64,000 nt of DNA from Vibrio sp. SCSIO 43135 (GCF_023716665.1 NZ_CP071860.1:372001-436000); one strand, 5' to 3'; numbered from the stretch's first letter, positions 7,574 through 17,673 are shown. The notes: generated by a model from the sequence alone, not told the origin. Numbers and translations: made by a program.

Positions 7574-9280
7574 CTAGCTTAAGCTTGCTTGGTGTTGTTT
7601 GATCAATTGGTCCATGGAAGCTTGCGCTTTATCTTGCACCGTTTGATATTCAGCCGACTCGGGAAACGCTTCGACCACTTCGTAGTAGCATTTCAACTTC
7701 GGCTCAGTGCCTGAAGGGCGGACAATGACTCTTGCTCCACCTTCAAGATGGTAGATAAGAACATCACTGGCGGGCAAGTTTAATGCTTCTGTTCGGCCAC
7801 CCGTAACGAACTTGAGTGAGGCTTTTAGATCTTCTGTGACCAGTACTTTTAGCCCTGCTATTTCTTCTGGCGGTGAGGCTCGCAGTTTGTCACCGATAGG
7901 CGGCGAGTCTGGGTTCAAAGCAATACTTCTTTGCGCGTTTACATATAGACCATGTTGTCTGTAGATAGACTCTAGCTGCTGCCACAGCGTTTTACCTTGG
8001 TTATAGATCTCTGCTGATAACTGAGCGAAGACGACCAAAGCAGATAAGCCATCTTTATCCCATACTTGGCTGCCGATGGTATAACCTAACGCTTCTTCAT
8101 AAGCGAACAAGAAAGGGCTTTCATCACTTTGATTAAGCATTGCGACATTCGTTAGCCATTTAAACCCGGTGAGGGTTTGGTAATAGCGTGCGCCATGCGA
8201 GATCGCGATTTTTTCTAGCAAGCTAGACGACACAATGGTGTTGCCAACCAGCGGACGTTCTGCACTGGATTTATCCAGCAGGTATTGGCCGAACAGAGCA
8301 CCCACTTGGTCCCCGGTAAGCATTTGGTATTCGCCATTATCTTTACGGGCTGCGACAGCAAAGCGGTCGGCATCTGGGTCATTGGCACACGCGATTTGCG
8401 CGCCAACGGAATCTGCCAAGTTGATGACCATATCCATAGCCCCAGCTTCTTCTGGATTCGGGAAGTTTACGGTCGGAAAGTTGCCGTCTGGTTGACGCTG
8501 CTCATCCACACTGAAGAAGGTTTTATAGCCCGCGTCGGCGAGAAGGGTTTCAGCCATATCTGCACCTACGCCATGCATCGCTGTGTAGGCGATGATCATT
8601 TTGCTTGGGTCTGCATCATTTTGTAGCAGCGGGTTTTGGTTATTTGCTTGGCGATATGCTTGGTAGTAGTCGTCTGTTAGCCATTCCAACAAGCCATTTG
8701 CTTCGGCGCTTTCTAATGGCATCAACGGTAGCGGCCTAGTTGCGGCTAACTCTATTTCAGCGGCAATACCGGAATCATGAGGAGGAATAATTTGAGCGCC
8801 ATTTTCCCAGTACACTTTAAACCCATTGTACTCCGGAGGGTTATGGCTGGCGGTAACAACAACGGCAGCCGCTGCATTGAAGTGCTTAACCCCAAAAGCA
8901 ACAATCGGTGTTGCTGCAACGGCATGAGTTAAGTACACCTTGATTCCGAGTGCAGTTAGCACTGATGCGGTGTCATGGGCAAACTGCTTAGAATCGAGCC
9001 TGCCATCATATCCAATTACGACGCCTCTCTTGGTGGCATTGTCGACCTTTTTCACTAGGTAGTGGCCAAGGCCTGTTGCTGTTTCTTGAATCACCAATCG
9101 ATTCATTCGATTTGGACCGCTGCCAACCATGCCTCTTAAACCAGCCGTACCAAACTCAAGTCGTGATTTAAACCGATCTGCAAGCTCATCGACCATCTTT
9201 TCATCAATAAGGTATTGGAGTTCTTCACGTGTTCTAGGGTCGGGATCTCGCTCCAACCATGTTGTTACTTGTTCAATCAT
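7574..9280 (-). CDS. Phospho-sugar mutase (phosphoglucomutase/phosphomannomutase family)
   Basis: The 568-residue enzyme belongs to the alpha-D-phosphohexomutase superfamily, which moves phosphate between C1 and C6 of hexose phosphates through a phosphoserine. All four domains are recognisable: L-E-F-G-T-A-G-L-R-G at about 41-50, the catalytic loop T-A-S-H-N-P with Ser145, the metal loop D-P-D-A-D-R, the sugar-binding stretch E-E-A-L-G-Y, and the phosphate-binding R-P-S-G-T-E-P-K near the C terminus. Length and the F-G-T-A-G-L-R start match the PGM2-like or deoxyribomutase-like branch rather than short ManB. The preferred sugar cannot be read from sequence. The gene is monocistronic and divergent from the oxidase operon. 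Confidence 0.94.
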   Translation of the reverse strand: MIEQVTTWLERDPDPRTREELQYLIDEKMVDELADRFKSRLEFGTAGLRGMVGSGPNRMNRLVIQETATGLGHYLVKKVDNATKRGVVIGYDGRLDSKQFAHDTASVLTALGIKVYLTHAVAATPIVAFGVKHFNAAAAVVVTASHNPPEYNGFKVYWENGAQIIPPHDSGIAAEIELAATRPLPLMPLESAEANGLLEWLTDDYYQAYRQANNQNPLLQNDADPSKMIIAYTAMHGVGADMAETLLADAGYKTFFSVDEQRQPDGNFPTVNFPNPEEAGAMDMVINLADSVGAQIACANDPDADRFAVAARKDNGEYQMLTGDQVGALFGQYLLDKSSAERPLVGNTIVSSSLLEKIAISHGARYYQTLTGFKWLTNVAMLNQSDESPFLFAYEEALGYTIGSQVWDKDGLSALVVFAQLSAEIYNQGKTLWQQLESIYRQHGLYVNAQRSIALNPDSPPIGDKLRASPPEEIAGLKVLVTEDLKASLKFVTGGRTEALNLPASDVLIYHLEGGARVIVRPSGTEPKLKCYYEVVEAFPESAEYQTVQDKAQASMDQLIKQHQASLS

Positions 9281-9623
9281 ATCGATAACCTTTGTCCGTA
9301 TATTGATCTGATACTAACTGATATTGATTATCATTTGCGAGAGCGCAATCGTTAAATTTACCCTTACTCCTGACTTTGTTATTGAGTTAATTATCAGAAA
9401 TAGAGTGGCTTACATAAATAGTAGGACTTTCTTGCGCTATTGACATTCGTTAACTAACGTTAATTAACATAAATATAACAAATTGTGTCGAATTCGCTGT
9501 TTTTACGGAGTTTTTCCGTGACGTTACGCTGTTGGAAGCTCGGCGTACGCTTATACCCGCATGGTTCTTATCCAGTGGGGTATGCGCACCATGGTAGGTG
9601 CATGTGGGCAGAGGAGAGATCTT
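9281..9623 (+). promoter_or_regulatory. Divergent promoter region of the mutase gene and the cytochrome oxidase operon
   Basis: This 343-bp gap separates the two divergent starts. A TTGACA hexamer at 9440-9445 is followed by an AT-rich segment with overlapping inverted repeats (GTTAACTAACGTTAATTAAC) that may hold the -10 and an operator; no hexamer at 16-18 bp spacing is a good TATAAT match. An open frame runs through the last 60 bases, but the coxB start is better placed at 9624. Confidence 0.35.
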
Positions 9624-10790
9624 TTGAAAAGATTACAGGCGAGTCTTTGGCTGTTGACCGATTTGATGTTTGTTGGCTTTGCTGCGCCAGCGATTTCGGC
9701 AGAACAACCCTTGAATATGACTCAAGGTGTCACCGAGATAAGTGGTCAGGTATACGACCTGCATATGCTGATCTTTTATATTTGTTGTGCAATCGCTGTC
9801 GTGGTGTTCGGGGTGATGTTTTACTCCATTATTAATCACCGCAAATCTAAGGGTGCCGTTGCAGCCCACTTCCATGAAAGCACCAAAGTCGAAATTATTT
9901 GGACTGTTATCCCTATCTTAATCTTGATCGCAATGGCCATTCCGGCGACCAAAACTCTTATCGCTATGGAAGATACTTCCCAATCCGATCTCACGATAAA
10001 AATTACCGGCTCCCAGTGGAAGTGGCATTACAGCTACTTTGGCGAAGATGTCGAGTTTTTTAGTTTGCTAGCGACGAGTTCAAAGCAAATAGATGGTATC
10101 GAAGCAAAGGGGGCCCATTATTTGTTAGAAGTCGATAATCCCCTTGTTGTTCCTATTAATCGAAAAATCCGATTTTTGATGACTTCTGATGACGTTATTC
10201 ACTCTTGGTGGGTGCCTGATTTTGCTGTGAAGAAAGACACCATCCCTGGATTTATCAATGAGGCATGGACAAAGATCGATATACCGGGTGTGTATCGTGG
10301 GCAATGTGCTGAGTTGTGTGGGCGCGCGCATGGATTTATGCCGATTGTGGTCCATGCGATGGAAGAAGACGAATACGACCAGTGGCTGGCTGATAAGAAG
10401 CGAGAGCTCGCAGAGGCGAAGAAACAAGCAGAGCAAGCGCTCACCAGTTCACTTTCAATGGAAGAGCTTATGGCGATTGGCGATAAAGTGTATGTCGACC
10501 GATGCGCTGTCTGTCATCAAGCTTCTGGTGAAGGTATTCCCGGCGCATTCCCTGCCATTAAAGGCAGCCAGATTGCCACTGGCGACGTCGATGCTCACAT
10601 TGATATTGTGGTCAATGGCCGTTCGGGTACGGCTATGCAGGCGTTTGCCAATCAACTTACCGACCAAGAAATCGCGGCTGTTATTACGTACCAACGTAAC
10701 GCTTGGGGTAATGACACTGGAGATGTGATTCAAGCGTCGGATATCAATCAGTTTAAGCAAGCAAGTGAAGAGTCTAAGGAGGGACAATGA
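9624..10790 (+). CDS. coxB: Cytochrome c oxidase subunit II with fused cytochrome c domain
   Basis: This is subunit II of an aa3/caa3-type oxidase, which takes electrons from cytochrome c through the CuA centre. The best start is TTG at 9624: GAGGAGAG lies 6-7 bases upstream and the product then begins with a signal peptide ending P-A-I-S-A, which longer in-frame starts would bury. Two transmembrane helices follow, then the CuA domain with His193 (H-S-W-W-V-P), Cys228 and Cys232 ([14 protein letters not shown]). A charged linker leads to a C-terminal cytochrome c domain with C-A-V-C-H at 294-298, so the subunit can carry its own heme c. The stop overlaps the coxA start by four bases. Confidence 0.95.
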   Translation: MKRLQASLWLLTDLMFVGFAAPAISAEQPLNMTQGVTEISGQVYDLHMLIFYICCAIAVVVFGVMFYSIINHRKSKGAVAAHFHESTKVEIIWTVIPILILIAMAIPATKTLIAMEDTSQSDLTIKITGSQWKWHYSYFGEDVEFFSLLATSSKQIDGIEAKGAHYLLEVDNPLVVPINRKIRFLMTSDDVIHSWWVPDFAVKKDTIPGFINEAWTKIDIPGVYRGQCAELCGRAHGFMPIVVHAMEEDEYDQWLADKKRELAEAKKQAEQALTSSLSMEELMAIGDKVYVDRCAVCHQASGEGIPGAFPAIKGSQIATGDVDAHIDIVVNGRSGTAMQAFANQLTDQEIAAVITYQRNAWGNDTGDVIQASDINQFKQASEESKEGQ

Positions 10791-12418
10791 AAACGTCCAC
10801 GGATAGAAATGTAAAGTCTGCACCTGCAACGGAAGCTGAAGTTGGCGGTAGCGTTCACGACTCTCACGATGATCACCATGCTCCAAGCGGCATTGCGCGC
10901 TGGATATATTCAACTAACCATAAAGACATAGGGACACTTTATCTTTGGTTTAGCTTCATTATGTTCCTAACTGGTGGAGCAATGGCGATGATCATACGTG
11001 CCGAATTGTTCCAGCCCGGTTTACAGTTGGTTGAGCCAGATTTCTTTAACCAGATGACCACAGTACACGGGTTGATCATGGTGTTTGGGGCGGTAATGCC
11101 AGCCTTTACTGGGCTCGCAAACTGGATGATCCCAATGATGATCGGCGCTCCAGATATGGCACTGCCTCGAATGAACAACCTGAGCTTTTGGATTCTACCT
11201 TTTGCGTTCTTAATTTTGTTAGCATCGCTGTTTACTGAAGGCGGTGGCCCTGACTTTGGTTGGACTTTCTACGCGCCACTTTCCACGACATATGGCCCAG
11301 ACAGTACCGCCTTATTCGTGTTCTCGGTTCATATCATGGGCATCAGTTCGATTATGGGGGCAATCAATGTGATTGTTACCATTTTCAATATGCGCGCTCC
11401 GGGTATGACGTGGTTCAAGATGCCGCTGTTTGTTTGGACTTGGCTCATCACCGCATTCCTGCTGATAGCTGTTATGCCCGTGCTCGCTGGTGCCGTCACC
11501 ATGGTATTGACCGATAAGTACTTCGGAACCAGCTTCTTTGATGCGGCTGGTGGTGGTGATCCAGTTATGTTCCAGCATATTTTCTGGTTCTTTGGTCATC
11601 CAGAGGTTTACATCATGATCCTGCCATCATTTGGGATCATTTCGGCGATTGTGCCGGCCTTTAGCGGTAAAAAGCTGTTTGGTTATCATTCGATGGTGTA
11701 CGCGACGTGCAGTATCGCGCTGTTGTCATTTTTAGTATGGGCACACCATATGTTCACTACGGGGATGCCGGTATTTGCAGAACTGTTCTTCATGTATTGC
11801 ACCATGCTTATCGCTGTGCCAACTGGGGTAAAAGTATTTAACTGGGTCGCGACGATGTGGCGAGGCGCATTGACGTTTGAAACGCCAATGTTATTTGCGA
11901 TTGCGTTTATCGTATTGTTTACCATTGGTGGGCTATCCGGACTGATGCTGGCGATAGTGCCAGCGGATTTCCAATATCATGATACTTACTTTGTTGTCGC
12001 TCACTTCCATTATGTGTTGGTATCTGGAGCGGTCTTTTCAATTATGGCAGCGGCGTATTACTGGCTGCCGAAGTGGACAGGACATATGTACGATGAGCGG
12101 CTTGGTTTGCTCCACTTTTGGTGTTCTGTTATTTCGGTCAACGTCCTCTTCTTCCCTATGCACTTCCTAGGATTAGCGGGTATGCCTCGGCGAATTCCTG
12201 ACTACGCCATCCAGTTTGCAGATGTTAACCAAATTGTGTCTATAGGTGGCTTTGCATTCGGTGTTTCTCAGCTCATTTTCTTGTGGGTGGTGATCAAGTG
12301 TATTCGTGGTGGTGAAAAAGCTCCGGCCAAACCATGGGAGCGTGCAGAAGGTTTAGAATGGACCGTACCAAGCCCCGCACCGCACCATACATTCTCAACC
12401 CCGCCGAAAGTAGACTGA
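10787..12418 (+). CDS. coxA: Cytochrome c oxidase subunit I
   Basis: This is the catalytic heme-copper subunit, reducing O2 at the heme a3-CuB site and pumping protons. The 543 residues give twelve transmembrane helices after a 40-residue soluble start rich in His and Asp. Seen motifs are F-G-H-P-E-V-Y (CuB His, cross-linked Tyr, and the Glu of the D-channel, the type A1 pattern), W-A-H-H-M-F-T-T-G (two CuB histidines) and [12 protein letters not shown] (heme ligands). The ATG overlaps the coxB stop (ATGA). Confidence 0.97.
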   Translation: MKTSTDRNVKSAPATEAEVGGSVHDSHDDHHAPSGIARWIYSTNHKDIGTLYLWFSFIMFLTGGAMAMIIRAELFQPGLQLVEPDFFNQMTTVHGLIMVFGAVMPAFTGLANWMIPMMIGAPDMALPRMNNLSFWILPFAFLILLASLFTEGGGPDFGWTFYAPLSTTYGPDSTALFVFSVHIMGISSIMGAINVIVTIFNMRAPGMTWFKMPLFVWTWLITAFLLIAVMPVLAGAVTMVLTDKYFGTSFFDAAGGGDPVMFQHIFWFFGHPEVYIMILPSFGIISAIVPAFSGKKLFGYHSMVYATCSIALLSFLVWAHHMFTTGMPVFAELFFMYCTMLIAVPTGVKVFNWVATMWRGALTFETPMLFAIAFIVLFTIGGLSGLMLAIVPADFQYHDTYFVVAHFHYVLVSGAVFSIMAAAYYWLPKWTGHMYDERLGLLHFWCSVISVNVLFFPMHFLGLAGMPRRIPDYAIQFADVNQIVSIGGFAFGVSQLIFLWVVIKCIRGGEKAPAKPWERAEGLEWTVPSPAPHHTFSTPPKVD

Positions 12419-12437
12419 ACTGAGTGAGGGGGATGAT

Positions 12438-13154
12438 ATGGAGCCGCGTAATCAATCCAATGCCGAAGCCCGTGATAGTCAAAGCAGCAAACAGAATGCC
12501 AAATTGACGGCTAAGTTGTTGGTTGCGGTAGTGGCGATGTTTGGATTTGGCTTTGCCCTTGTCCCTTTGTACGACATCATGTGTGAAGCTTTGGGTATCA
12601 ATGGTAAAACCAATACGGTCTCAGCGATTCAACCACAAGGTATGGTGCCTGATACCAGTCGCACCGTAAGAGTTGAGTTTATGGCGCATATTAACCCTGA
12701 TATGCCTTGGAAGTTTGTCCCTGAAACCAGAACAATGGATGTACACCCGGGGCAAGTGATTCAAACCACGTACCTCGCAACAAACCAGTCTGGAAGTTCA
12801 CTTATTGGCCAGGCCGTGCCATCGGTATCACCGGGGCTGGGGGCGAATTATTTCAATAAAATTGAGTGCTTCTGCTTCAATCATCAACCATTGGAAGCAA
12901 AGGCACAGGCAGAAATGCCACTGATCTTTTACATAGAGCCAGATATTCCGGATTCAATCCATACGCTGACTCTGTCCTATACCCTGTACAACATCACGGA
13001 TGCTGTCGAACCTGAGAGTACTCAGCAAGCTGATGATGGAGCGAATACCGCGCACATAGCCCCATTTATGGGCGATGACTATCTTGAACAGCAATATCCT
13101 GAAGATGGCAGTCAATTGGCTCGCGTTAGCTCGACACAAGGAGTGACCCCATGA
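12438..13154 (+). CDS. ctaG: Cytochrome c oxidase assembly protein CtaG/Cox11
   Basis: This membrane-anchored periplasmic copper chaperone delivers copper to the CuB site. The 238 residues include one N-terminal transmembrane helix, the conserved V-P-L-Y-D-I-M-C-E-A-L-G-I-N-G just after it, and the copper-binding C-F-C-F-N-H-Q-P-L with paired cysteines. The beta-sheet core (E-F-M-A-H-I-N-P-D-M-P-W-K-F) is typical of Cox11. The C terminus is extended with an acidic tail beyond the family core. It lies 19 bp after coxA and overlaps ctaE by four bases. Confidence 0.96.
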   Translation: MEPRNQSNAEARDSQSSKQNAKLTAKLLVAVVAMFGFGFALVPLYDIMCEALGINGKTNTVSAIQPQGMVPDTSRTVRVEFMAHINPDMPWKFVPETRTMDVHPGQVIQTTYLATNQSGSSLIGQAVPSVSPGLGANYFNKIECFCFNHQPLEAKAQAEMPLIFYIEPDIPDSIHTLTLSYTLYNITDAVEPESTQQADDGANTAHIAPFMGDDYLEQQYPEDGSQLARVSSTQGVTP

Positions 13155-14035
13155 GTTCAAAACATCAACCTTACTATGTGCCCGCGCAGAGTAGTTGGCC
13201 AATCATTGGTGCAGTGGCACTGTTTTTAGTTGCTGTCGGTGCGGGATTAACGGTTCAAGGCACACAAACTGGAGGAGCAGCCAGCGGTTTTGGTACTGTG
13301 ATTCTGATTCTGGGTTTCGTGGTGCTGCTGTACATGTTAGCGGGTTGGTTTACCAATGTGGTGACAGAGTCTATGTCTGGGCTGTATTCCAATCAGATTG
13401 CTCGTTCATTTAGACAGGGTATGAGCTGGTTTATCTTCTCTGAGGTGATGTTCTTCGGAGCCTTTTTCGGTGCTCTATTTTATGCTCGTATGTTTTCAGT
13501 GCCTTGGTTAGGTGGTGCAGACAATAATGTAATGACTCACGAGGTGCTCTGGCCGACATTTGAAGCCATGTGGCCACTCACGACAACACCCAGTGGTGAA
13601 ACCACTCAAGCGATGCCGTGGCAGGGCATTCCACTGACCAATACGATTATCCTGCTGTTGTCTTCCATTACGCTGCATATGGCGCATGTGAGTTTAGAGA
13701 AAAACAAGCGCATGGCGTTGATCGTTTGGTTAGAAATCACCATCGTGTTGGCCGGCTTTTTCCTTTACTACCAATTTGTAGAGTACGCTCACGCTTACCA
13801 AGATATGGGGCTTACATTACAGTCTGGGATATACGGCAACACCTTTTTCATGCTGACAGGGTTCCATGGCCTCCATGTATGTTTAGGGACTATCTTCCTA
13901 TCCGTGCTCTTGTTCCGTGTCGCCAAAGACCACTTCACCCCTAAGGATCACTTTGCATTCCAGGCCGGTAGCTGGTACTGGCATTTTGTTGATGTGGTTT
14001 GGTTGGGGTTATTCGTGTTTGTGTACGTGCTTTAA
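13151..14035 (+). CDS. ctaE: Cytochrome c oxidase subunit III
   Basis: The 294-residue integral membrane protein of the oxidase core has the family pattern: Y-Y-V-P-A-Q-S-S-W-P near the start, F-I-F-S-E-V-M-F-F-G-A-F-F, F-M-L-T-G-F-H-G-L-H-V with the conserved His, and the ending S-W-Y-W-H-F-V-D-V-V-W-L. It stabilises subunit I and supports proton uptake. The ATG overlaps the ctaG stop by four bases. The next gene on the same strand lies beyond a small opposite-strand gene. Confidence 0.97.
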   Translation: MSSKHQPYYVPAQSSWPIIGAVALFLVAVGAGLTVQGTQTGGAASGFGTVILILGFVVLLYMLAGWFTNVVTESMSGLYSNQIARSFRQGMSWFIFSEVMFFGAFFGALFYARMFSVPWLGGADNNVMTHEVLWPTFEAMWPLTTTPSGETTQAMPWQGIPLTNTIILLLSSITLHMAHVSLEKNKRMALIVWLEITIVLAGFFLYYQFVEYAHAYQDMGLTLQSGIYGNTFFMLTGFHGLHVCLGTIFLSVLLFRVAKDHFTPKDHFAFQAGSWYWHFVDVVWLGLFVFVYVL

Positions 14036-14045
14036 AGAGAGCGGG

Positions 14046-14070
14046 CCTAGTAAGGACGGACCTAGTAAGG
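14046..14070. repeat. Short tandem duplication at the end of the DUF2909 gene
   Basis: CCTAGTAAGG occurs at 14046-14055 and again at 14061-14070, period 15. The copy at 14061 contains the stop codon of the minus-strand gene; the outer copy is in the same frame and would encode the same terminal residues and stop. Confidence 0.7.
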
Positions 14071-14289
14071 GCGAGCATTAGGCTCAATCCATCCACTAAG
14101 CAGAGCGACGATCAGCAGTACCACAACCACTGCGGAAAGCATGACCCGACGGCCCAAGTAGTGGCTCATTGGTTTACGGTTTTCATCTTCATCGCTGGGC
14201 TCTTTGACCATTTGAACCATGGCTCTTGCTAGGTTGAATACAATGAATAGCAGAAGTAAAACAAGTACCAATTTGAACAGTAGTGTCAT
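14062..14289 (-). CDS. DUF2909-like twin-transmembrane protein, antisense within the cox operon
   Basis: This 75-residue protein has two hydrophobic helices (L-V-L-V-L-L-L-L-F-I-V-F and V-V-V-V-L-L-I-V-A-L-L) joined by a short charged loop, closing G-W-I-E-P-N. That matches DUF2909, a family found with cytochrome oxidase genes. The frame is open to 14376, but the ATG at 14289 has GAGG 7-8 bases upstream and gives the family-like start M-T-L-L-F-K-L-V. Its start lies 19 bp from the SURF1 ATG on the other strand. Its role is unknown; an oxidase assembly link is suggested only by location. Confidence 0.75.
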   Translation of the reverse strand: MTLLFKLVLVLLLLFIVFNLARAMVQMVKEPSDEDENRKPMSHYLGRRVMLSAVVVVLLIVALLSGWIEPNARPY

Positions 14290-14308
14290 CGCGACCTCGC
14301 TTGGCATT

Positions 14309-15088
14309 ATGTTGAAAAGTAAACAGTTTTGGTTTGGTTTAATAGTAACTGTGGTCGTATTTAGCGTATTGGTCAAACTGGGCTTCTGGCAGTTGGCTAG
14401 AGGGGAAGATAAGCAAACAATGGAAGTTCAGCTCGCAAACTATCAATCTAAGCCGGCAATACCTTTGGCGGAGTTCTTACAAATACAGCAAGGATGGCAA
14501 AGCGGGGCAGTCAGTCTCGATTTAGTCGGGATGAAAATATGGGCGGAGCTTGAGCCTGTGCCAAACGCTTATGTGTATTTAGACAACCAAACCTACCGAG
14601 CAGAGCCAAGTGGCCCGAGTAAAGTAGGGTATTTGGCTCTGCAGGTAATGCGCAGTCGTAGCGGTCAATACTTGTTGGTCGAACGCGGGTTCATTGCTGC
14701 GATGCGTGATAGGCGCACTTTGCCTTCCATAAGTTGGCTAGATACGCCCCATAAGCTTGAGGGGCGAGTCTATACTCGCTCACACAACCCGTTGAGTTCG
14801 GATATCCAGAGTGAATTTATGCAGGGTATATATAGAATTCAAAACCTCAATATTGAGCAGTTATCTACCTTATTTGGTGTGCCTTTGGCGGCATATGTAC
14901 TGCAACCTCAGCAAGATGATTGGCCCTATTCACAGCCTTGGAAGCCAGTACCAATGAAATCGACTAAGCACTATGGCTACGCTTTTCAATGGTTTTCGAT
15001 GGCATTAGCACTGTGCATTTTGTCGAGTTGGGTGACTTATAAGTATCTGAAAAGGATCACTCGCGATCAGCAAGGAGAGCGACAATGA
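14309..15088 (+). CDS. SURF1 family cytochrome oxidase assembly protein
   Basis: SURF1/Shy1 proteins help insert heme a into subunit I. The ATG at 14309 starts M-L-K-S-K-Q-F-W-F-G and leads straight into the first transmembrane helix and the family hallmark L-G-F-W-Q-L-A-R. Later features are Y-L-D-N-Q-T-Y, the L-V-E-R-G-F-I region and a closing helix preceded by K-S-T-K-H-Y-G-Y-A-F-Q-W-F (family: H-x-x-Y-A-x-Q-W). The frame is open to 14219, but that extension would run over the antisense gene start. It overlaps the next gene by four bases. Confidence 0.93.
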   Translation: MLKSKQFWFGLIVTVVVFSVLVKLGFWQLARGEDKQTMEVQLANYQSKPAIPLAEFLQIQQGWQSGAVSLDLVGMKIWAELEPVPNAYVYLDNQTYRAEPSGPSKVGYLALQVMRSRSGQYLLVERGFIAAMRDRRTLPSISWLDTPHKLEGRVYTRSHNPLSSDIQSEFMQGIYRIQNLNIEQLSTLFGVPLAAYVLQPQQDDWPYSQPWKPVPMKSTKHYGYAFQWFSMALALCILSSWVTYKYLKRITRDQQGERQ

Positions 15089-15630
15089 ATCAGAAATTGA
15101 GAGGCCGCTTGTTACTACTGGGCCTTGTATTTACTTTCGCAATGCCGGCTTTGATTGCGAAGCTTGTACTCAGCAATCACTGGTACCAAGAGGGAGTAAC
15201 GAACAAAGGAACCTTGCTTGAACCTTCCGTTTCTTATCAATCTTTGGGGGTGAATAACCCGCTTGATAAGAAGTCATGGCAACTTGCGTATTTAGTCCCG
15301 GACAATTGTGATGATTTTTGTGTGCAGCAGCTGTATTTGTTGGGGCAAAGCCACCTAGCATTAGGAAAATATCAAACAAGGGTCACACCTGTCATTTTAC
15401 TCTCTGAGAAAAGTGATACTACAATAATAAAAGACTATGAATTTCAGGTGATTACCATTAATGAAAGTTTTAATGAGCAAGTAAAAGCGTCTGACTATGT
15501 CATCGTTGATCCGCTTGGTCAGCTTGTGATGCGGTATCCTAAAGTTGATGCCGAGCAGGCGTTGGTGCCACAAAGCAAAGGGTTGCTGGCTGACTTAAGG
15601 AAACTGCTAAAGCTATCTCGTGTTGGGTGA
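15085..15630 (+). CDS. SCO-like thioredoxin-fold protein of the oxidase locus
   Basis: The 181-residue protein has one N-terminal membrane anchor (about residues 9-30) and a periplasmic domain. N-K-G-T-L-L-E-P at 40-47 is followed by L-A-Y-L-V-P-D-N-C-D-D-F-C, placing Cys75 and Cys79 in a C-x3-C motif as in SCO copper chaperones, then Y-V-I-V-D-P-L-G-Q-L-V near the end. The histidine that SCO proteins carry about eleven residues before the end of the V-D-P segment appears to be replaced (V-K-A-S-D-Y). Position between SURF1 and ctaA fits a role in copper or thiol handling during oxidase assembly, but this is inference. No other SCO gene is present in the cluster. Confidence 0.75.
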   Translation: MNQKLRGRLLLLGLVFTFAMPALIAKLVLSNHWYQEGVTNKGTLLEPSVSYQSLGVNNPLDKKSWQLAYLVPDNCDDFCVQQLYLLGQSHLALGKYQTRVTPVILLSEKSDTTIIKDYEFQVITINESFNEQVKASDYVIVDPLGQLVMRYPKVDAEQALVPQSKGLLADLRKLLKLSRVG

Positions 15631-15721
15631 TAGCGCTTGACACGAGTAGATTGACGATGTAGTGGATAGCTCGATCTTCCGGACTCATTTAGCCAAAGTG
15701 AACGTATAGCAAGGAGAGCAT

Positions 15722-16750
15722 ATGAATTTGGTGATGTTGGTTAGGTTCAGTCTCATTCTCACGTTTGTCGTCATCATTCTTGGTGCGTACACGAGGCTTG
15801 CCGATGCAGGTTTAGGCTGCCCTGACTGGCCTGGGTGTTATGGTCAATTGACTGTGCCAACGGATGCGAAAGAGTTGCTACAAGCCAATCAACGTTACCC
15901 AGATCTTACTGTAGAGCCTGACAAAGCATGGCTTGAAATGATTCACCGCTATTTTGCAGGCACACTTGGCTTGGCAATTTTCGCTATTCTAGCCGTGTGT
16001 GTAATGAACCGGGCTCAGCGCCCTCAAACTCCTCTCTATCTCCCCTTAGCTTTGTGCGCGATTGTGGTATTTCAAGCATTACTTGGTATGTGGACCGTCA
16101 CCTTGAAACTGATGCCAATAGTCGTAATGGGGCACTTGCTGGGGGGCTTCACACTTTTGTGTGGCTTAGCTCTACTCTATTGGTGCCTGATTAAAGATGA
16201 GATGCCAATCGATCATTTAGCCATACCTCCCATGCTTCGACCGCTTGCTGTTGTCACCCTAATGGTTGTGATTGCTCAAATAGCGCTCGGGGGGTGGACG
16301 TCATCGAATTATGCAGCCCTTATGTGTACAGCGTTACCTATTTGTGAAGGTAACTGGATGACTTATCTCGATTTCGGTACCGCATTTAAGCTGATTCAGC
16401 CAGGGCATGACTCCTATGAGTTTGGGGTCTTGGATTACGGTGCTCGAATGACGATTCATGTCAGCCATCGAATAGGTGCGATGGTCACGACCATGGTGGC
16501 TCTGATATTGGTGCGCCAATGTTTCGCTCAACCCATCCCTGAGCTCAATCGTATGGGGTGGCGGATTTTGGTGGTATTAACGTTGCAAATATTACTCGGC
16601 ATTAGCAACGTGGCGTTTAGCTTACCGTTAGCGGTTGCAGTCGCACATAACTTGGTCGCGGCATTGCTGCTACTTTCGGTGTTGCACGTTAATTTCTTGC
16701 TTTGGCACCCCAATGAAGCGATCGAATTGAACAAGGAGAGAATCTCATGA
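15722..16750 (+). CDS. ctaA: Heme A synthase (COX15/CtaA family)
   Basis: This enzyme converts heme O to heme A for the oxidase. The 342-residue membrane protein opens with the family signature [20 protein letters not shown]. Heme-ligand histidines are seen in [26 protein letters not shown] and V-A-H-N-L-V-A-A. The ATG at 15722 follows AAGGAGAG. A 91-bp gap with no gene precedes it; the stop overlaps ctaB by four bases. Confidence 0.96.
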   Translation: MNLVMLVRFSLILTFVVIILGAYTRLADAGLGCPDWPGCYGQLTVPTDAKELLQANQRYPDLTVEPDKAWLEMIHRYFAGTLGLAIFAILAVCVMNRAQRPQTPLYLPLALCAIVVFQALLGMWTVTLKLMPIVVMGHLLGGFTLLCGLALLYWCLIKDEMPIDHLAIPPMLRPLAVVTLMVVIAQIALGGWTSSNYAALMCTALPICEGNWMTYLDFGTAFKLIQPGHDSYEFGVLDYGARMTIHVSHRIGAMVTTMVALILVRQCFAQPIPELNRMGWRILVVLTLQILLGISNVAFSLPLAVAVAHNLVAALLLLSVLHVNFLLWHPNEAIELNKERIS

Positions 16751-17673
16751 GTAAATCAGCGACACTTCCTCAAGCGATGAATCGTGAGCAGACCCGTTCA
16801 AAAATCGTGACTGACGCACCATGGCGAACTTATCTCACACTAACCAAACCTAAAGTGGTCGCATTGATGCTACTCACGGCACTTGTCGGTATGTGTTTGG
16901 CTGTCCCGGGTGCACTGCCTGTGCAAGCAACGATATTAGGGCTGTCTGGGATAGGCTTAATGGCAGGCTCAGCGGCGGCGTTTAATCATTTAATCGACCG
17001 ACGAATAGACGCAATTATGGCAAGAACTCACAAGCGTCCGTTGCCGTCTGGGGATATTAAAGCGTCTAGAGTATTTATATTTGCGTTGTCCATTGGGGTT
17101 GTGGGCTTTGGCATATTAATGGTGGGAGTGAATGCACTCACTGCATGGCTGACTTTCGCTAGTCTACTTGGTTACGCTGTGGTGTATACCCTGTACCTCA
17201 AACGCGCCACACCACAGAATATTGTTATTGCTGGTATTGCAGGAGCAATGCCTCCTTTACTCGGTTGGACAGCGGTCACTGGGGAGCTACATGCCCACGC
17301 CTGGTTACTGGTTATGATCATTTTTATTTGGACACCGCCGCATTTCTGGGCGCTGGCTATCCATCGTAGGGAAGATTACGCCAAAGCGGATATTCCAATG
17401 CTACCTGTGACTCACGGCGTCGAATACACCAAAACATCCATACTGCTTTATACCGTCTTGCTTGCATTGATTGTGCTGTTTCCTGTTTTAGTCGGTATGA
17501 GCGGCGGCTTGTATTTAGCTATTTCTAGTGTATTGAGTGCTGGTTTCATCTATTCAGCGTGGGAGCTCAAATACCATGCACATGATAAGTCTGCGATTGG
17601 TACGTTCAAATTCTCCATCTATCACTTAATGCTGTTGTTTATTGCGTTACTGCTGGATCACTACTTGATGTAG
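16747..17673 (+). CDS. ctaB: Heme O synthase (protoheme IX farnesyltransferase)
   Basis: This UbiA-family prenyltransferase farnesylates protoheme to heme O, the step before CtaA. The 308 residues form about nine helices. The substrate motif [15 protein letters not shown] with H-K-R-P-L-P-S-G and the second aspartate-rich loop [13 protein letters not shown] are intact. T-L-T-K-P-K-V-V near the start and F-I-W-T-P-P-H-F-W also match. It is the last recognised gene of the oxidase locus; the senC/SCO1 gene often found after ctaB is absent here. Confidence 0.97.
   Translation: MSKSATLPQAMNREQTRSKIVTDAPWRTYLTLTKPKVVALMLLTALVGMCLAVPGALPVQATILGLSGIGLMAGSAAAFNHLIDRRIDAIMARTHKRPLPSGDIKASRVFIFALSIGVVGFGILMVGVNALTAWLTFASLLGYAVVYTLYLKRATPQNIVIAGIAGAMPPLLGWTAVTGELHAHAWLLVMIIFIWTPPHFWALAIHRREDYAKADIPMLPVTHGVEYTKTSILLYTVLLALIVLFPVLVGMSGGLYLAISSVLSAGFIYSAWELKYHAHDKSAIGTFKFSIYHLMLLFIALLLDHYLM

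Noticed and set aside
9561..9623. ATG codons upstream of coxB as alternative starts
   Set aside because: They lack a ribosome site and would place an unrelated 21-residue extension before the signal peptide.
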